Made by a program: the position numbers and the translations under genes. This document shows positions 1 through 7,908 of a stretch of DNA of 64,000 nt, piece after piece. The stretch covers positions 744,001 to 808,000 of the forward strand of contig NZ_FNSR01000003.1 of assembly GCF_900104845.1 (NCBI RefSeq). The letters run 5' to 3'. A model generated the notes under the pieces. The model was not told the DNA's origin and made no database searches. It was given only the letters and a program-made list of their open reading frames with translations. Every line of letters begins with the position of its first letter. Within the stretch, counting starts at the first letter, position 1. Source of the DNA: Paraburkholderia caballeronis. GTDB taxonomy: Bacteria > Pseudomonadota > Gammaproteobacteria > Burkholderiales > Burkholderiaceae.

Positions 1-32
1 GCCCGGTGGACGGCTGCATCGTTCAGGCCTGA
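1..32 (+). CDS. C-terminal end of an upstream gene, possibly a nif ferredoxin
   Basis: Only the last nine codons are in the window. They read PVDGCIVQA before a TGA at 30-32. A C-terminal PVDGC would fit the last cluster-binding motif of a 4Fe-4S ferredoxin of FdxN type, which often lies just before the HesB-like gene in nif clusters. The fragment is too short to prove it, so the identity is inference. Confidence 0.35.
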   Translation, partial: PVDGCIVQA

Positions 33-101
33 TCCGTCGCGCGCCGCGCATCGCGGCGGCGGGCATCCGCCCGCGCTGCCCAACTGGAGAAGATCCGCAT
101 C

Positions 102-506
102 ATGCTGCTCAACGTTACCGTCACCCCCGCCGCCGAAAAGTTCATGCGCCGCATCGTGCGCTTTTCGGGACTGCCCGCTGGCGCCGGCTTCCGTCTGCTC
201 GTGAGCCCCGGCGGCTGTTCCGGGTACAACGCCGAATTCAGCGCCGAGGCCGCGCCGCAGCCGGGCGAACAGGCGCTGGAAGTGAATGGCCTGCGCCTGT
301 TCCTGCCGGCGGAGAGCCGTCTGCTGCTCGACGGCGTGACGATCGATTTCGTCGATACGCCGACGCAGTCCGGCCTCACGTTCGCGAACCCGAACCAGGC
401 GTCGTGCGCGTGCAGCAGTTCGGGCGCGAGCGAGCCGGGCGTCACGCGCATCGACGTCGGCGCGATCGGCCGCGGGCGTCCGCCGCTGCCGCCGCAGGCA
501 TCGTGA
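102..506 (+). CDS. HesB/IscA-family iron-sulfur carrier of the nif cluster
   Basis: This 134-residue protein is an A-type FeS carrier of the HesB/IscA family. In nif clusters such proteins assist FeS assembly for nitrogenase and its maturation factors. The beta-rich core covers roughly residues 3-105. The conserved cysteines are in GGCSGY near residue 38 and in SCAC near residue 102; the usual C-terminal CGC is CAC here. A GGAGA ribosome-binding site lies 11 bases upstream of the ATG. The tail after the CAC motif is proline and glycine rich and longer than usual. It opens the plus-strand accessory run, and the next gene starts 14 bases after its stop. Confidence 0.85.
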   Translation: MLLNVTVTPAAEKFMRRIVRFSGLPAGAGFRLLVSPGGCSGYNAEFSAEAAPQPGEQALEVNGLRLFLPAESRLLLDGVTIDFVDTPTQSGLTFANPNQASCACSSSGASEPGVTRIDVGAIGRGRPPLPPQAS

Positions 507-520
507 AGCGGGCGAACGCC

Positions 521-1120
521 ATGACGCCCTCGCTGCCGCCCGATGCCCTGGCCGACGCCGACACGCTCGCGCGCTTCGCACAGTTGGCGCTCGGCGGCGG
601 GCTGCCGCCGGAAGCGGAGGCGCTCGTCGCCGAAGCGGGCCGCCTGCGCGACCGGCCGGACGACGCGCTCGCGCGGCTCGAACGCGCCCGCGCGATCGCG
701 CCGGATCATCCCGCGCCGCTGATCGCGCTGTATCGCTTCCACTTTTATGGTCATCGGCTCGCCGCTGCACGCGCGGTCGGCGAGGACGCGCTGGCAGTCG
801 CGCGGGCGGCGCTCGGCGCGGACTTCGGTGTTCAGCCGCCGTCGCGCGACGCGGTGCGTTACGACGCGGCCGTGCGTTTTTATCTGTTCACGCTGAAGGG
901 CCTGGCGTATCTGCATCTGCGCACCGGTGCGCTGGAGGCGGCGCGCACGCGGCTCGACGAGCTTCGGCGCCTCGATCCCGACGACCAGCTCGGCGGCGCG
1001 GTGCTGCTGCACGTGCTGACGCGCCATGCGGATGAGGCGGCCCGTGCGGACCTGGCGGACGCCGACAGCCCGGCGGCGCTGCGCGCCTATCCGGCGAGCG
1101 GCTGGGCGGCGCAGCCATGA
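521..1120 (+). CDS. TPR-like nif-associated protein
   Basis: This 199-residue protein is mostly alpha-helical and alanine rich, with helix-turn-helix spacing like tetratricopeptide repeats, for example DALARLERARAIAPDHPAPL near residues 45-64 and a second unit near 150-165. TPR proteins are scaffolds for protein contacts, and no catalytic motif is visible. The start at 521 lies just downstream of the HesB-like stop, and the stop overlaps the ATG of the LRV gene by four bases, so the two are probably translationally coupled. A related protein commonly accompanies the LRV protein in diazotroph clusters. Its exact function is unknown. Confidence 0.75.
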   Translation: MTPSLPPDALADADTLARFAQLALGGGLPPEAEALVAEAGRLRDRPDDALARLERARAIAPDHPAPLIALYRFHFYGHRLAAARAVGEDALAVARAALGADFGVQPPSRDAVRYDAAVRFYLFTLKGLAYLHLRTGALEAARTRLDELRRLDPDDQLGGAVLLHVLTRHADEAARADLADADSPAALRAYPASGWAAQP

Positions 1121-1968
1121 ACGCGCGCAGCGCCGCCCGCGCGCCGTTCGGCGATATCCCGCCGCGCCATTGGCAGGGCGGCCCGGTGGACTGCGCGTCC
1201 TGCGAACATCGCGCGCTGCGCGCGCGGCCGGACGAAACCGGCTGCGAGCCGGGCCACGCGTGCATGCAGGATGCGTACGCGCGGCGGATCGACCGCTTCT
1301 TCCGCTGGCATCCGGAACTGGGCAACGCGCATCTGGACCATCGTTATTTCGAGGTGCGAGCGATCGCCGCGCGCCATGCCGACGTGTTCCGGCTGCCCGC
1401 GCTGATCGACGATCCCGACGAGACGGTCCGGCTGCAGATCGCGCTGCGCCTGCCGCACGCGCACCTCGCGCGCATGGCCGGCGACCCGCACCGCGAAGTG
1501 CGGATGCGGGTCGCGCAACGGCTCGACGCGGCGGCGCTCGCGCATCTGCGCACGGACCCCGACTACGGCGTGCGCGAGTGGGTCGCGCGGCGGCTGCCGT
1601 CCGCGCTGCTGCCGTTGATGGCGAGCGACGCCGACCGCGCGGTGAGAATGCGCGTCGCGGAGCGCATCGACATGCCGGCGCTGCTGCGCATGGCCGACGA
1701 CCCGGAAGCGGAGGTGCGGCGCATCGTGGCCACGCGGCTGCCCGCCGCGCTCGTGATGCGTTTCTTCGACGACCCCGACTGGCGCGTGCGCTGGGAGGCC
1801 GCGCGGCGTGCGCAGCCGCACGCGTTGACGCCGCTGCTGGCCGACCCCGACGACGAGGTGCGCGCGATGGCGCGCGAGCGTAGCGAAACGCAACGTATCG
1901 AGTCCCCGTGCATCGTCGGTCCGTGCGGCGGCGAAGAACGGCCGTTCGCGGGAGCAAGCCATGGGTGA
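1117..1968 (+). CDS. Leucine-rich-repeat-variant (LRV) 4Fe-4S protein
   Basis: The 283-residue protein has an N-terminal cysteine cluster (CASC near residues 27-30, then cysteines near 43 and 49). About eight repeats follow of roughly 24 residues with the pattern DPDxxVRxxVAxRLPxxxLxxL. This is the architecture of the Azotobacter vinelandii LRV protein, which binds a 4Fe-4S cluster ahead of a superhelical repeat domain. It probably acts as a protein-binding FeS module in nitrogenase maturation, but no role has been proven for the family. The gene overlaps both neighbours, the TPR-like gene before it and nifZ after it. Confidence 0.88.
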   Translation: MNARSAARAPFGDIPPRHWQGGPVDCASCEHRALRARPDETGCEPGHACMQDAYARRIDRFFRWHPELGNAHLDHRYFEVRAIAARHADVFRLPALIDDPDETVRLQIALRLPHAHLARMAGDPHREVRMRVAQRLDAAALAHLRTDPDYGVREWVARRLPSALLPLMASDADRAVRMRVAERIDMPALLRMADDPEAEVRRIVATRLPAALVMRFFDDPDWRVRWEAARRAQPHALTPLLADPDDEVRAMARERSETQRIESPCIVGPCGGEERPFAGASHG

Positions 1969-2359
1969 CATCAACCGCGACGACGACACGATCGAGATCG
2001 CCTTTCCGCCGCGCTTCAGCTTCGGCGAGCGGGTGATCGCGCGCTCGGCGGTCCGCAACGACGGCACGTACACCGGCAAGGACATCGGCGCGGTGCTGGT
2101 GAGCAAGGGCGACGTCGGTTACGTCACCAGCATCAACACGTTCCTGCAGCAGTTCTACATCTATGCGGTCGATTTCGTCGAGAGCGGCCATCGGGTCGGC
2201 ATGCGCGCGAAGGAGCTGTGCACGCTCGACAACCTGCCCGACGACGTGCTGGAGCGCCTCGGCGCGCGCGCGGCCGCGCTGCGCTCGCTCGGCCGGGGAG
2301 GCGATGCGGCGGCCGCCGGTGCGGACGCGCAGAACGAAGCGGAGGGCTGCACGCGATGA
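1961..2359 (+). CDS. nifZ: Nitrogen fixation protein NifZ
   Basis: The 132-residue protein has the NifZ core: PPRFSFGERV near residue 16, then a RNDGTYTGKDIG segment, GDVGYVTSI, and the TFLQQFYIYAVDF strand near residue 65. NifZ takes part in P-cluster maturation of the MoFe protein. The alanine-rich tail after residue 110 is not conserved. The ATG overlaps the end of the LRV gene, and the stop overlaps the start of the next, shorter NifZ-domain gene. Confidence 0.9.
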   Translation: MGDINRDDDTIEIAFPPRFSFGERVIARSAVRNDGTYTGKDIGAVLVSKGDVGYVTSINTFLQQFYIYAVDFVESGHRVGMRAKELCTLDNLPDDVLERLGARAAALRSLGRGGDAAAAGADAQNEAEGCTR

Positions 2360-2631
2360 ACTTCGAACCGGTCGAGCCGGCGTACTCGTGGGGCATGCGC
2401 GTCGTCGCGCTGGACGATCTGCGCAACGACGGCAGTTATCCGGAGCGCGGCGACGACGAATGCCTCGTCACGGCCGGCGCGCTGGGCGAGATCGTCAACG
2501 TGGGGCGCGTGGTCGACAGCGGCGAGCCGGTGTACCTCGTCGAGTTCGGCCGGCAGGTGGTCGGCTGCACCGGGGACGAGATCGCGCCCGCGCCGGCGGG
2601 GCTGCTGCCGGAACCGGAGGCGCTCCCATGA
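2356..2631 (+). CDS. Second, short NifZ-domain protein
   Basis: This 91-residue protein repeats the NifZ signature: WGMRVVALDDLRNDGSYPE near residues 12-30, followed by VTAGALGEIVNVG and EPVYLVEF. It is therefore a second NifZ-like domain made as a separate polypeptide. The start ATG at 2356 is in an ATGA overlap with the nifZ stop, which suggests coupled translation. Whether it has a distinct partner from the longer NifZ cannot be read from the sequence. Confidence 0.85.
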   Translation: MNFEPVEPAYSWGMRVVALDDLRNDGSYPERGDDECLVTAGALGEIVNVGRVVDSGEPVYLVEFGRQVVGCTGDEIAPAPAGLLPEPEALP

Positions 2632-3023
2632 TGCGTCCGACGACGCGGCTCGGCGGCCACGATCTGCGCGACGGCGTGCGCGGGCCGCACGATGCGTGGC
2701 CGGACGACGGCCCCGTGGCGGACTTCACGCAGCATCGGATCGAGCGCGCGTTGCGCGACCGCGTGCGCTACCGGTACGTGCGCCCGCGCGTCGAGCGGGA
2801 GCCCGACGGCTATCGGATCGAGAGCCCGTGCTGTTCGCGCAACGTGGACCCGGACGGCGGCGTGATCGACATCGCGAGGCTCGCGCGGGACGAGAGCGGC
2901 CTGTGGCGCCTGCACGCGCGCGATCACGCGACGCGCCGCTGGGTCGAGCAGTGCGCGAGCCGGGACCTGACGGCGCTGCTGGACATCCTGTGCGCGGACG
3001 CCGCGCGCGTGTTCTGGCCTTGA
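2628..3023 (+). CDS. DUF3024-like nif-associated protein
   Basis: The 131-residue protein ends with a pattern that I recognise as resembling DUF3024: W-R-L-x-x-R-D near residue 90, a DLTALLDIL helix near 113 and a terminal FWP. A CC pair occurs in ESPCCSRNV near residue 68. The function of that family is unknown. The start is an ATG (followed by a second ATG) overlapping the previous stop, and it lies directly before nifS, so it probably belongs to the same transcript. The family call is tentative. Confidence 0.6.
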   Translation: MMRPTTRLGGHDLRDGVRGPHDAWPDDGPVADFTQHRIERALRDRVRYRYVRPRVEREPDGYRIESPCCSRNVDPDGGVIDIARLARDESGLWRLHARDHATRRWVEQCASRDLTALLDILCADAARVFWP

Positions 3024-3045
3024 AGCGCGAACGACGGAGCCTGCG

Positions 3046-4197
3046 ATGATCTACCTCGACCACAACGCGACGACACCGCCCTCGGCGGGTGTCGTGCAGG
3101 CCGTGCTCGCGACGATGACCGACGTGTGGGGCAACGCGTCGTCGCAGCATCCGCACGGGCAGCAGGCGAAGGGTGCGCTCGGCGCGGCGCGGGCGAGCGT
3201 CGCCCGCGTGCTGGGCTGCAAACCATCCGAGACGATCTTCACGAGCGGCGCGACCGAAGCGAATCATCTCGCGGTGCTGGGCCTCCATGCGGCCGCGCGG
3301 CATGCGGGCCGCGGCCGGATCGTGTTCAGCGCGGTCGAGCACGCGGGGCATCTCGCGCTCGCGCAGGCGCTGATCGCACAGCGCCTGCCGGTGGACTTCA
3401 TCGGCGTGAACGCGGACGGCACCCTCGACCTCGACAGCGCGGCGCGCGCGATCGGCCCCGACGTCGCGGTGGTGTCGCTGATGGCGGCGAACAACGAGAC
3501 GGGCGTGCTGATGCCGGTCGACGACGTGCGCGCGCTCGCGCAGGCGGCCGGCGCGCGGCTGCACGTCGATGCGACGCAGTTCGTCGGCAAGGCGCCATTC
3601 GATTTCGCGCGGTTCGGCGCCGACGCCGTTTCGCTGTCGGCGCACAAGCTCGGCGGCCCGAAGGGGATCGGCGCGCTGCTGCTGCGCCAGGGCATTGCGT
3701 TGCAGCCGCAACTGCATGGCAGCCAGGAACGCCGGCGGCGCGGCGGAACCGAAAACCTGCCCGCCGTCGCCGGTTTCGCGGCGGCGCTCGAAGGGCTCGG
3801 CGACGTCGCGGCGAAGGCGTCGCGCATCGCGCAACTGCGCGACGCGCTCGAACAGGGGCTGCAACGCGCGCTGCCCCACGTGCACGTATTCGCCGCCGGC
3901 GCGCCGCGCGTCGCGGGCACCAGCTATCTGCGGTTCGGCGCGTTGCCCGCGGAGGTGGTGCTGCAACGGCTCGAACAGCTCGGCGTGTGCGCGTCGTCCG
4001 GCGCGGCGTGCTCGTCGGGCGGCAGCGAGCCGTCGCACGTGCTGACCGCGATGGGCGTGCCGCGCGACGAGGCGCTCGCGGCCGTGCGCCTGTCGCTCGG
4101 CGCAACGACCTCCGCGCGCGACATCGACTATCTGCTGGCCGCGCTGCCGCCGCTGCTTGCTCCGCTGCTCGAAAACGACGCCGCGCACGCGGCATGA
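3046..4197 (+). CDS. nifS: Cysteine desulfurase NifS
   Basis: NifS releases sulfur from L-cysteine for FeS clusters of nitrogenase, using pyridoxal phosphate. The 383-residue length is normal. The PLP lysine lies in SAHKLGGPKG near residue 201. The persulfide-forming cysteine lies in SSGAACSSGG near residue 323. The N-terminal YLDHNATTP and the GTEN motif near residue 235 are standard. Its partner scaffold nifU is not in the window; the HesB-like protein at 102 may share that role. The gene sits between the DUF3024-like gene and nifT. Confidence 0.95.
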   Translation: MIYLDHNATTPPSAGVVQAVLATMTDVWGNASSQHPHGQQAKGALGAARASVARVLGCKPSETIFTSGATEANHLAVLGLHAAARHAGRGRIVFSAVEHAGHLALAQALIAQRLPVDFIGVNADGTLDLDSAARAIGPDVAVVSLMAANNETGVLMPVDDVRALAQAAGARLHVDATQFVGKAPFDFARFGADAVSLSAHKLGGPKGIGALLLRQGIALQPQLHGSQERRRRGGTENLPAVAGFAAALEGLGDVAAKASRIAQLRDALEQGLQRALPHVHVFAAGAPRVAGTSYLRFGALPAEVVLQRLEQLGVCASSGAACSSGGSEPSHVLTAMGVPRDEALAAVRLSLGATTSARDIDYLLAALPPLLAPLLENDAAHAA

Positions 4198-4225
4198 ATT
4201 TCCCCACGAACCAGGAGTTTCCGCC

Positions 4226-4444
4226 GTGAAAGTGATGATCCGCAGGGACAGCAAGGGCGCGCTGAGCGCCTACGTGCCCAAAAAGGACCTCGAAGAGCCG
4301 ATCGTCTCGATGGCGCGGCCGCAGATGTGGGGCGGGCTCGTCACGCTCGCGAACGGCTGGCAGCTCGAACTGCCGGCGATGGCGGACGACACCGCGCTGC
4401 CGATCACGGTCGAGGCGCGGCGCGTGGCCGGCGCGGGAGACTGA
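4226..4444 (+). CDS. nifT: Nitrogen fixation protein NifT
   Basis: The 72-residue product starts at a GTG at 4226, eight bases after an AGGAG site, and reads MKVMIRRDSKG. The family signature YVPKKDLEEPIV, then WGGLVTLANGW and LPITVEARR, is complete. NifT (FixU) is a small conserved nif protein without an assigned reaction. It lies 28 bases after nifS rather than in its common place behind nifK. Confidence 0.92.
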   Translation: MKVMIRRDSKGALSAYVPKKDLEEPIVSMARPQMWGGLVTLANGWQLELPAMADDTALPITVEARRVAGAGD

Positions 4445-4445
4445 C

Positions 4446-4727
4446 ATGGCGCTCGACACGAACCAGATCCGCGTGATCGCCGAGGTGATCCGCACCGCGC
4501 CGACGCTCCCCGATGCGGCGGCAAGCTGGCGCGCGCGTTACCCCGGCGTGCGGGCCATGCGGATCAGCGCGGCCGAGATGCGCGACGAAACCCCGGCGCT
4601 GGCGTTCGGCGCGCGCCGCGTGTACTTCGCGATGTCGGACGGCGTCTGCGTGTCCGTCACGCGCGAGGCCGGCGAGGCCGACATGCTGATCTTCACCGAG
4701 GACGGGACCGCGCATGGAGATCGATGA
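4446..4727 (+). CDS. Small conserved nif-associated protein (DUF6129-like)
   Basis: The 93-residue protein begins two bases after the nifT stop and overlaps the start of the DegT-like gene. It has an N-terminal helix, a middle segment WRARYPGVRAMRIS and a beta-rich end with RRVYFAMSDGVCVSV. This resembles the small DUF6129 family of diazotroph clusters, but I am not certain of that match. No metal or catalytic motif stands out. Confidence 0.6.
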   Translation: MALDTNQIRVIAEVIRTAPTLPDAAASWRARYPGVRAMRISAAEMRDETPALAFGARRVYFAMSDGVCVSVTREAGEADMLIFTEDGTAHGDR

Positions 4728-5877
4728 GATCGCGCTGTCCGAGCCCGCGTGCGGCGCGCGCGAGATCGAACTGGTCAACGCCGTGCTGCAGTCGTCGCGC
4801 TGGAGCGACGGGCCGATGGTCGGCTCGTTCGAGACCGCGTTCGCCGGCTGGAGCGGCCGCGCGCACGCGGTCGCGGTGGCGAGCGGCACGCTCGGCGCGT
4901 GGATCGCGCTGCGCGCGCTCGGCCTCGGCGCGGGCGACGAGGTGATCTGCGCGTCGCATACGTGGCACCAGATCGCGCAGGCGGTCACGCTGGCCGGCGC
5001 GAGACCGGTGTTCGCCGACATCGACTACTGGAGCGGCTGCCTGAGCGCCGCGAAGGCAGAGCAGAAGATCGGCCCGCGCACGCGCGCGATCCTGGCGGGC
5101 AACACCAACGGGCATCCGGCCGCATGGGGGCCGCTGCGCGCGCTGGCCGACGCGCACGGCCTGACGCTGATCGAGGACAGCACCGAGGCGCTCGGCTCGC
5201 GCTACCGGGGCCGCAGCGTCGGCTCGTTCGGCGACGTATCGGTGTTCGATTTTTCCGCGCCGTCGGCGCTGTGCGCCGGCGAAGGCGGGATGCTCGTCAC
5301 CGACGACGAACGGCTCGCGCACGAACTGCGTTATCTGCGCCAGCGGCGCATCGCGGACCGCGAGTCGGTGTCGGTCGGCTCGCGCGTGCCGTTGCAGGCC
5401 GGCATGAGCGAGCTGACCGCCGCGCTCGGGCTCGCGCAGCTCGCGGGGCTCGACGAGCGGCTCGCGCAGCGCAGGCAGGTCGAGGCCTGGTATCGCGACG
5501 CGATGCAGAGCTTCGAGGGCATCAAGCCGCCGTATCTGGCCGAAGACGTCGAGGAAGTGCACTGGATGCTGTACGTCGTGCATCTCGGCAAGCGGTTCAC
5601 GCAGAGCGCGCGCGCGCAGATGATCGACGACATGAAGGCGTGCGGGATCGAGACGGCGGCCTACAGCCACCCGCTGCACGAGCAGTTCCACTACATGAAT
5701 TCGGGCGATGCGATCGGGCGCAGGCGCGGCACGCTGCCCGACACCGAGCGCATCGGCGACCGCGCGCTCGCGTTGCCGCTGCACACGCAGCTCGACGCGG
5801 GCCAGGTCGGCTACATCGTGAAGACGCTGAAGGACACCGCGACCAATGTCGGCGCGGGAGCCGCCATCTACCTGTGA
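4714..5877 (+). CDS. DegT/DnrJ/StrS-fold protein lacking the PLP lysine
   Basis: The 387-residue protein has the full length and fold markers of the DegT/DnrJ/EryC1/StrS aminotransferases: SRWSDGPMVGSFE at the start, ASGTL near residue 57, the pyridine-binding aspartate in LIEDSTEA (D155) and GEGG near 189. The family pattern F-x-F-x-x-x-K reads F-D-F-S-A-P-S, so the Schiff-base lysine is replaced by serine 184. No nearby lysine can substitute. The protein is therefore unlikely to be a normal aminotransferase; it may be a binding or structural protein, or do unusual PLP chemistry. It sits inside the nif accessory run. Confidence 0.85.
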   Translation: MEIDEIALSEPACGAREIELVNAVLQSSRWSDGPMVGSFETAFAGWSGRAHAVAVASGTLGAWIALRALGLGAGDEVICASHTWHQIAQAVTLAGARPVFADIDYWSGCLSAAKAEQKIGPRTRAILAGNTNGHPAAWGPLRALADAHGLTLIEDSTEALGSRYRGRSVGSFGDVSVFDFSAPSALCAGEGGMLVTDDERLAHELRYLRQRRIADRESVSVGSRVPLQAGMSELTAALGLAQLAGLDERLAQRRQVEAWYRDAMQSFEGIKPPYLAEDVEEVHWMLYVVHLGKRFTQSARAQMIDDMKACGIETAAYSHPLHEQFHYMNSGDAIGRRRGTLPDTERIGDRALALPLHTQLDAGQVGYIVKTLKDTATNVGAGAAIYL

Positions 5878-5889
5878 GGGATCGGAGCC

Positions 5890-6738
5890 ATGAGCGTTCC
5901 TGTTTCAATCGACCACATCGCGCGCCGGATCGACGACGGCAGCGTCGTGCCGTATCTCGGTCCGGGCATGCTCGCGCTGTGTCCCGACGCCCGCGTGCCG
6001 GCGACGCCCGACGCGCTCGCGCGCATCATGACCGCCCGCGTGTCGGTGCCGCACAAGATCCGCCACCGGCTCACGCAGGCCGCGCAGTTCATCGAGAACT
6101 TCAAGCATCGCAAGTCGGTGGTCGGCATCCTGGACGAAGCGTTCGGCCCGACGCCGACGCCGTCCGCGCTGCACCGCGCGCTCGCGGCGAGCGGCGCGGG
6201 GCTGTACGTCGACTGCTGGTACGACGACACGTTCGCGGCCGCGCTGGCCGGCGCGCGGCCGGGCGGGCAATGGGCGCAGGTGCAGGGGCTGTCGCAGTCC
6301 GAGCACTTCGGGCAGTGGTTTGGCGCGTACGACGCGGCCGGCGCGCCGCTCGACGCCGTGCCGGCCGGCGGCGCGCTGCTGTACAAGCCGATCGGCGCGC
6401 ATGCACCGGCGTCGAACTATCTGGTCTCGGACAGCGACTACGTGGAGGTGCTGACCGAGATCGACATCCAGACGCCGATTCCGCCCGCCGTGCAGGCCTG
6501 GCGCAGCGGACGCAGCTTCCTGTTCGTCGGCTGCCGCTTCGACGACCAGCTCGCGCGCAGCTTCGCCCGCCAGATCATGAAGCGCTCGTCGGACGCGCAC
6601 TGGGCGGTGCTGCCCGACGAGCCCACCCGCATGGAGGCGCGGTTCCTCGCCGAACAGCGGATCACCCGCATTCCGATGCCGCTCGCGACGTTCGCCGACG
6701 AACTCGTGAGCGCGTTGCAACCCGCGCTGGCCGCTTGA
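5890..6738 (+). CDS. SIR2-like protein with degenerate active site
   Basis: The 282-residue protein follows the SIR2_2 pattern: a glycine loop VVPYLGPGM near residues 19-27, a YDD motif near 111-113, a segment ending in SDSDYVEV near 184 and FLFVGCRFDDQLAR near 212. In active family members the middle motifs read T-x-N-Y-D-D and K-L-H-G. Here they are D-C-W-Y-D-D and K-P-I-G, so the catalytic Asn and His are Trp110 and Ile168. It probably binds a nucleotide or a protein without NAD hydrolysis or deacylation. It lies 12 bases after the DegT-like gene in the same run. Confidence 0.7.
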   Translation: MSVPVSIDHIARRIDDGSVVPYLGPGMLALCPDARVPATPDALARIMTARVSVPHKIRHRLTQAAQFIENFKHRKSVVGILDEAFGPTPTPSALHRALAASGAGLYVDCWYDDTFAAALAGARPGGQWAQVQGLSQSEHFGQWFGAYDAAGAPLDAVPAGGALLYKPIGAHAPASNYLVSDSDYVEVLTEIDIQTPIPPAVQAWRSGRSFLFVGCRFDDQLARSFARQIMKRSSDAHWAVLPDEPTRMEARFLAEQRITRIPMPLATFADELVSALQPALAA

Positions 6739-6784
6739 GCCGGCTCCATTTCTGTCAATTCACCCTCACCCCCCGACAACCATC

Positions 6785-7081
6785 ATGACGACCCTGACCG
6801 TACTGCCTTCGGGCAAGACCTATGACGTGGCGGCCGGCATCACGCTGCTGAAGGCGCTGCTCGACGCAGGCGAGCACATCGCGCACAAGTGCGAAGGCAA
6901 GGCCGAATGCGGCTCGTGCCACGTGTTCATCCAGGAAGGACGCAAGAGCCTTTCGAAAGCGCAGCGCGCGGAGAACGACAGGCTCGACACGATCATAGGC
7001 GTCGGGTCGAAATCGCGCCTTGCGTGCCAGGCGGTGCTCGGCGACGAAGCCGTGACCGTCGAGCTGCTCAGTTTCGTTTGA
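6785..7081 (+). CDS. 2Fe-2S ferredoxin (adrenodoxin type)
   Basis: The 98-residue protein has four cluster cysteines in the order C-x5-C-x2-C near residues 36-45 (CEGKAECGSC) and a fourth in RLACQAV near residue 80. This spacing is that of adrenodoxin or Isc-type 2Fe-2S ferredoxins. In nif clusters such proteins donate electrons to nitrogenase or to cluster assembly. It is the last plus-strand gene before a hairpin and the convergent minus-strand group. Confidence 0.9.
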   Translation: MTTLTVLPSGKTYDVAAGITLLKALLDAGEHIAHKCEGKAECGSCHVFIQEGRKSLSKAQRAENDRLDTIIGVGSKSRLACQAVLGDEAVTVELLSFV

Positions 7082-7095
7082 CGGGACGACACGAT

Positions 7096-7121
7096 CGCCG
7101 CCCTGGGGGAGCAGGGCGGCG
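7096..7121. terminator. Hairpin between convergent nif groups
   Basis: A perfect 10-base stem (CGCCGCCCTG at 7096-7105 with CAGGGCGGCG at 7112-7121) and a 6-base loop lie between the ferredoxin stop and the end of the FmdB gene. There is no clear T run on either side. It would suit a shared stop for both transcripts, but the function is inferred from position. Confidence 0.55.
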
Positions 7122-7145
7122 GCCGGGATTCAGCGGCGGGCTCGC

Positions 7146-7388
7146 TCAGCCGTCGCGCAGCAGCTTGCCGCGCTCGGCCGCCGAAAAGTGGCTCATATGC
7201 CCTTCGCGCGCCGCCTGCCGGCGCGCCGACGCGATGATGGCCTTGCTGCGGCCGGGCGGGACCGGCGCGCTGACCAGCTTGTCCAGCGCGGCACTGCCGC
7301 AGCGCGGGCAGACCGGCGTGGCGCCGGCCCGCACCAGCGTCTCGAACTGCGTGTGGCAATCGCGGCATCGATAGTCGTAAAGCGGCAT
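7146..7388 (-). CDS. FmdB-family zinc ribbon protein
   Basis: The 80-residue protein starts MPLYDYRCRDC and has two zinc-ribbon knuckles: CRDC near residues 8-11 and CPRC near 27-30. FmdB-like ribbons are small putative regulatory or metal-binding proteins. It is the last gene of the minus-strand nif group, 14 bases behind the ArsC-like gene. Confidence 0.85.
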   Translation of the reverse strand: MPLYDYRCRDCHTQFETLVRAGATPVCPRCGSAALDKLVSAPVPPGRSKAIIASARRQAAREGHMSHFSAAERGKLLRDG

Positions 7389-7402
7389 GACAAGGCTCCT
7401 GT

Positions 7403-7837
7403 TCAATCGGGTGACGCCGCGCAGCCGTCCGTCGCGGCCGCGCAACCTTCCAGCGACCGCGGCGCGCGGCTGGCGACGGCATCCGGGCCGAGCCCGACCC
7501 ACGCATGCACGCGGGCCGTGTCGAACCCCGCCATTCGCGTTTCGCCGGCTTCCATCAACGGCCGGCGGATCAGAAGCGGTTGCGCGAGCAACAGCGCGAG
7601 GGCGGCGCCGGCGGTCAACGATTCGGGAACGATCCGCCCGCACTTGACGTCGGGCGCGGCGCGGTTGAACCAGCCGGACACCGGCAGCGGTTCGAGAAAC
7701 GCGAGCAGAGCGGACGGGGTCCAGCGCCAGTGCAGCAGGTCGCGGACTTCCAATGTGTGGCCGGCGGCGATGAGCAGCGCCTTCTGTTTCGCGTTGCCGC
7801 CGCAGCCGGGTTTTTCGTAGAACGTGATGTGAGCCAT
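7403..7837 (-). CDS. ArsC/Spx-like nitrogenase-associated protein
   Basis: The 144-residue protein from the ATG at 7837 reads MAHITFYEKPGC and ends its core with LLIRRPLMEAGETR near residues 87-100. It matches the thioredoxin-fold arsenate-reductase-like family annotated as nitrogenase-associated protein. The single Cys of PGCGGN (residue 12) and the RR pair of the ArsC active site are kept, but there is no C-x-x-C. A redox or chaperone role at nitrogenase is suspected for the family but unproven. A longer N-terminus up to 7912 is possible but does not look like coding sequence. Confidence 0.85.
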   Translation of the reverse strand: MAHITFYEKPGCGGNAKQKALLIAAGHTLEVRDLLHWRWTPSALLAFLEPLPVSGWFNRAAPDVKCGRIVPESLTAGAALALLLAQPLLIRRPLMEAGETRMAGFDTARVHAWVGLGPDAVASRAPRSLEGCAAATDGCAASPD

Positions 7838-7908
7838 CGCGCGAGGTCCGTGTCGTGAGCGCAGCAGTCGACGGAATCGGATCGACAGCCGCGCTGTATT
7901 CATACCGG

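Noticed and set aside
23..2191. Long open frame on the minus strand (722 codons)
   Set aside because: It is antisense to six well-supported nif accessory genes and is extremely Arg/Ala rich, as expected for a mirror frame in high-GC DNA.
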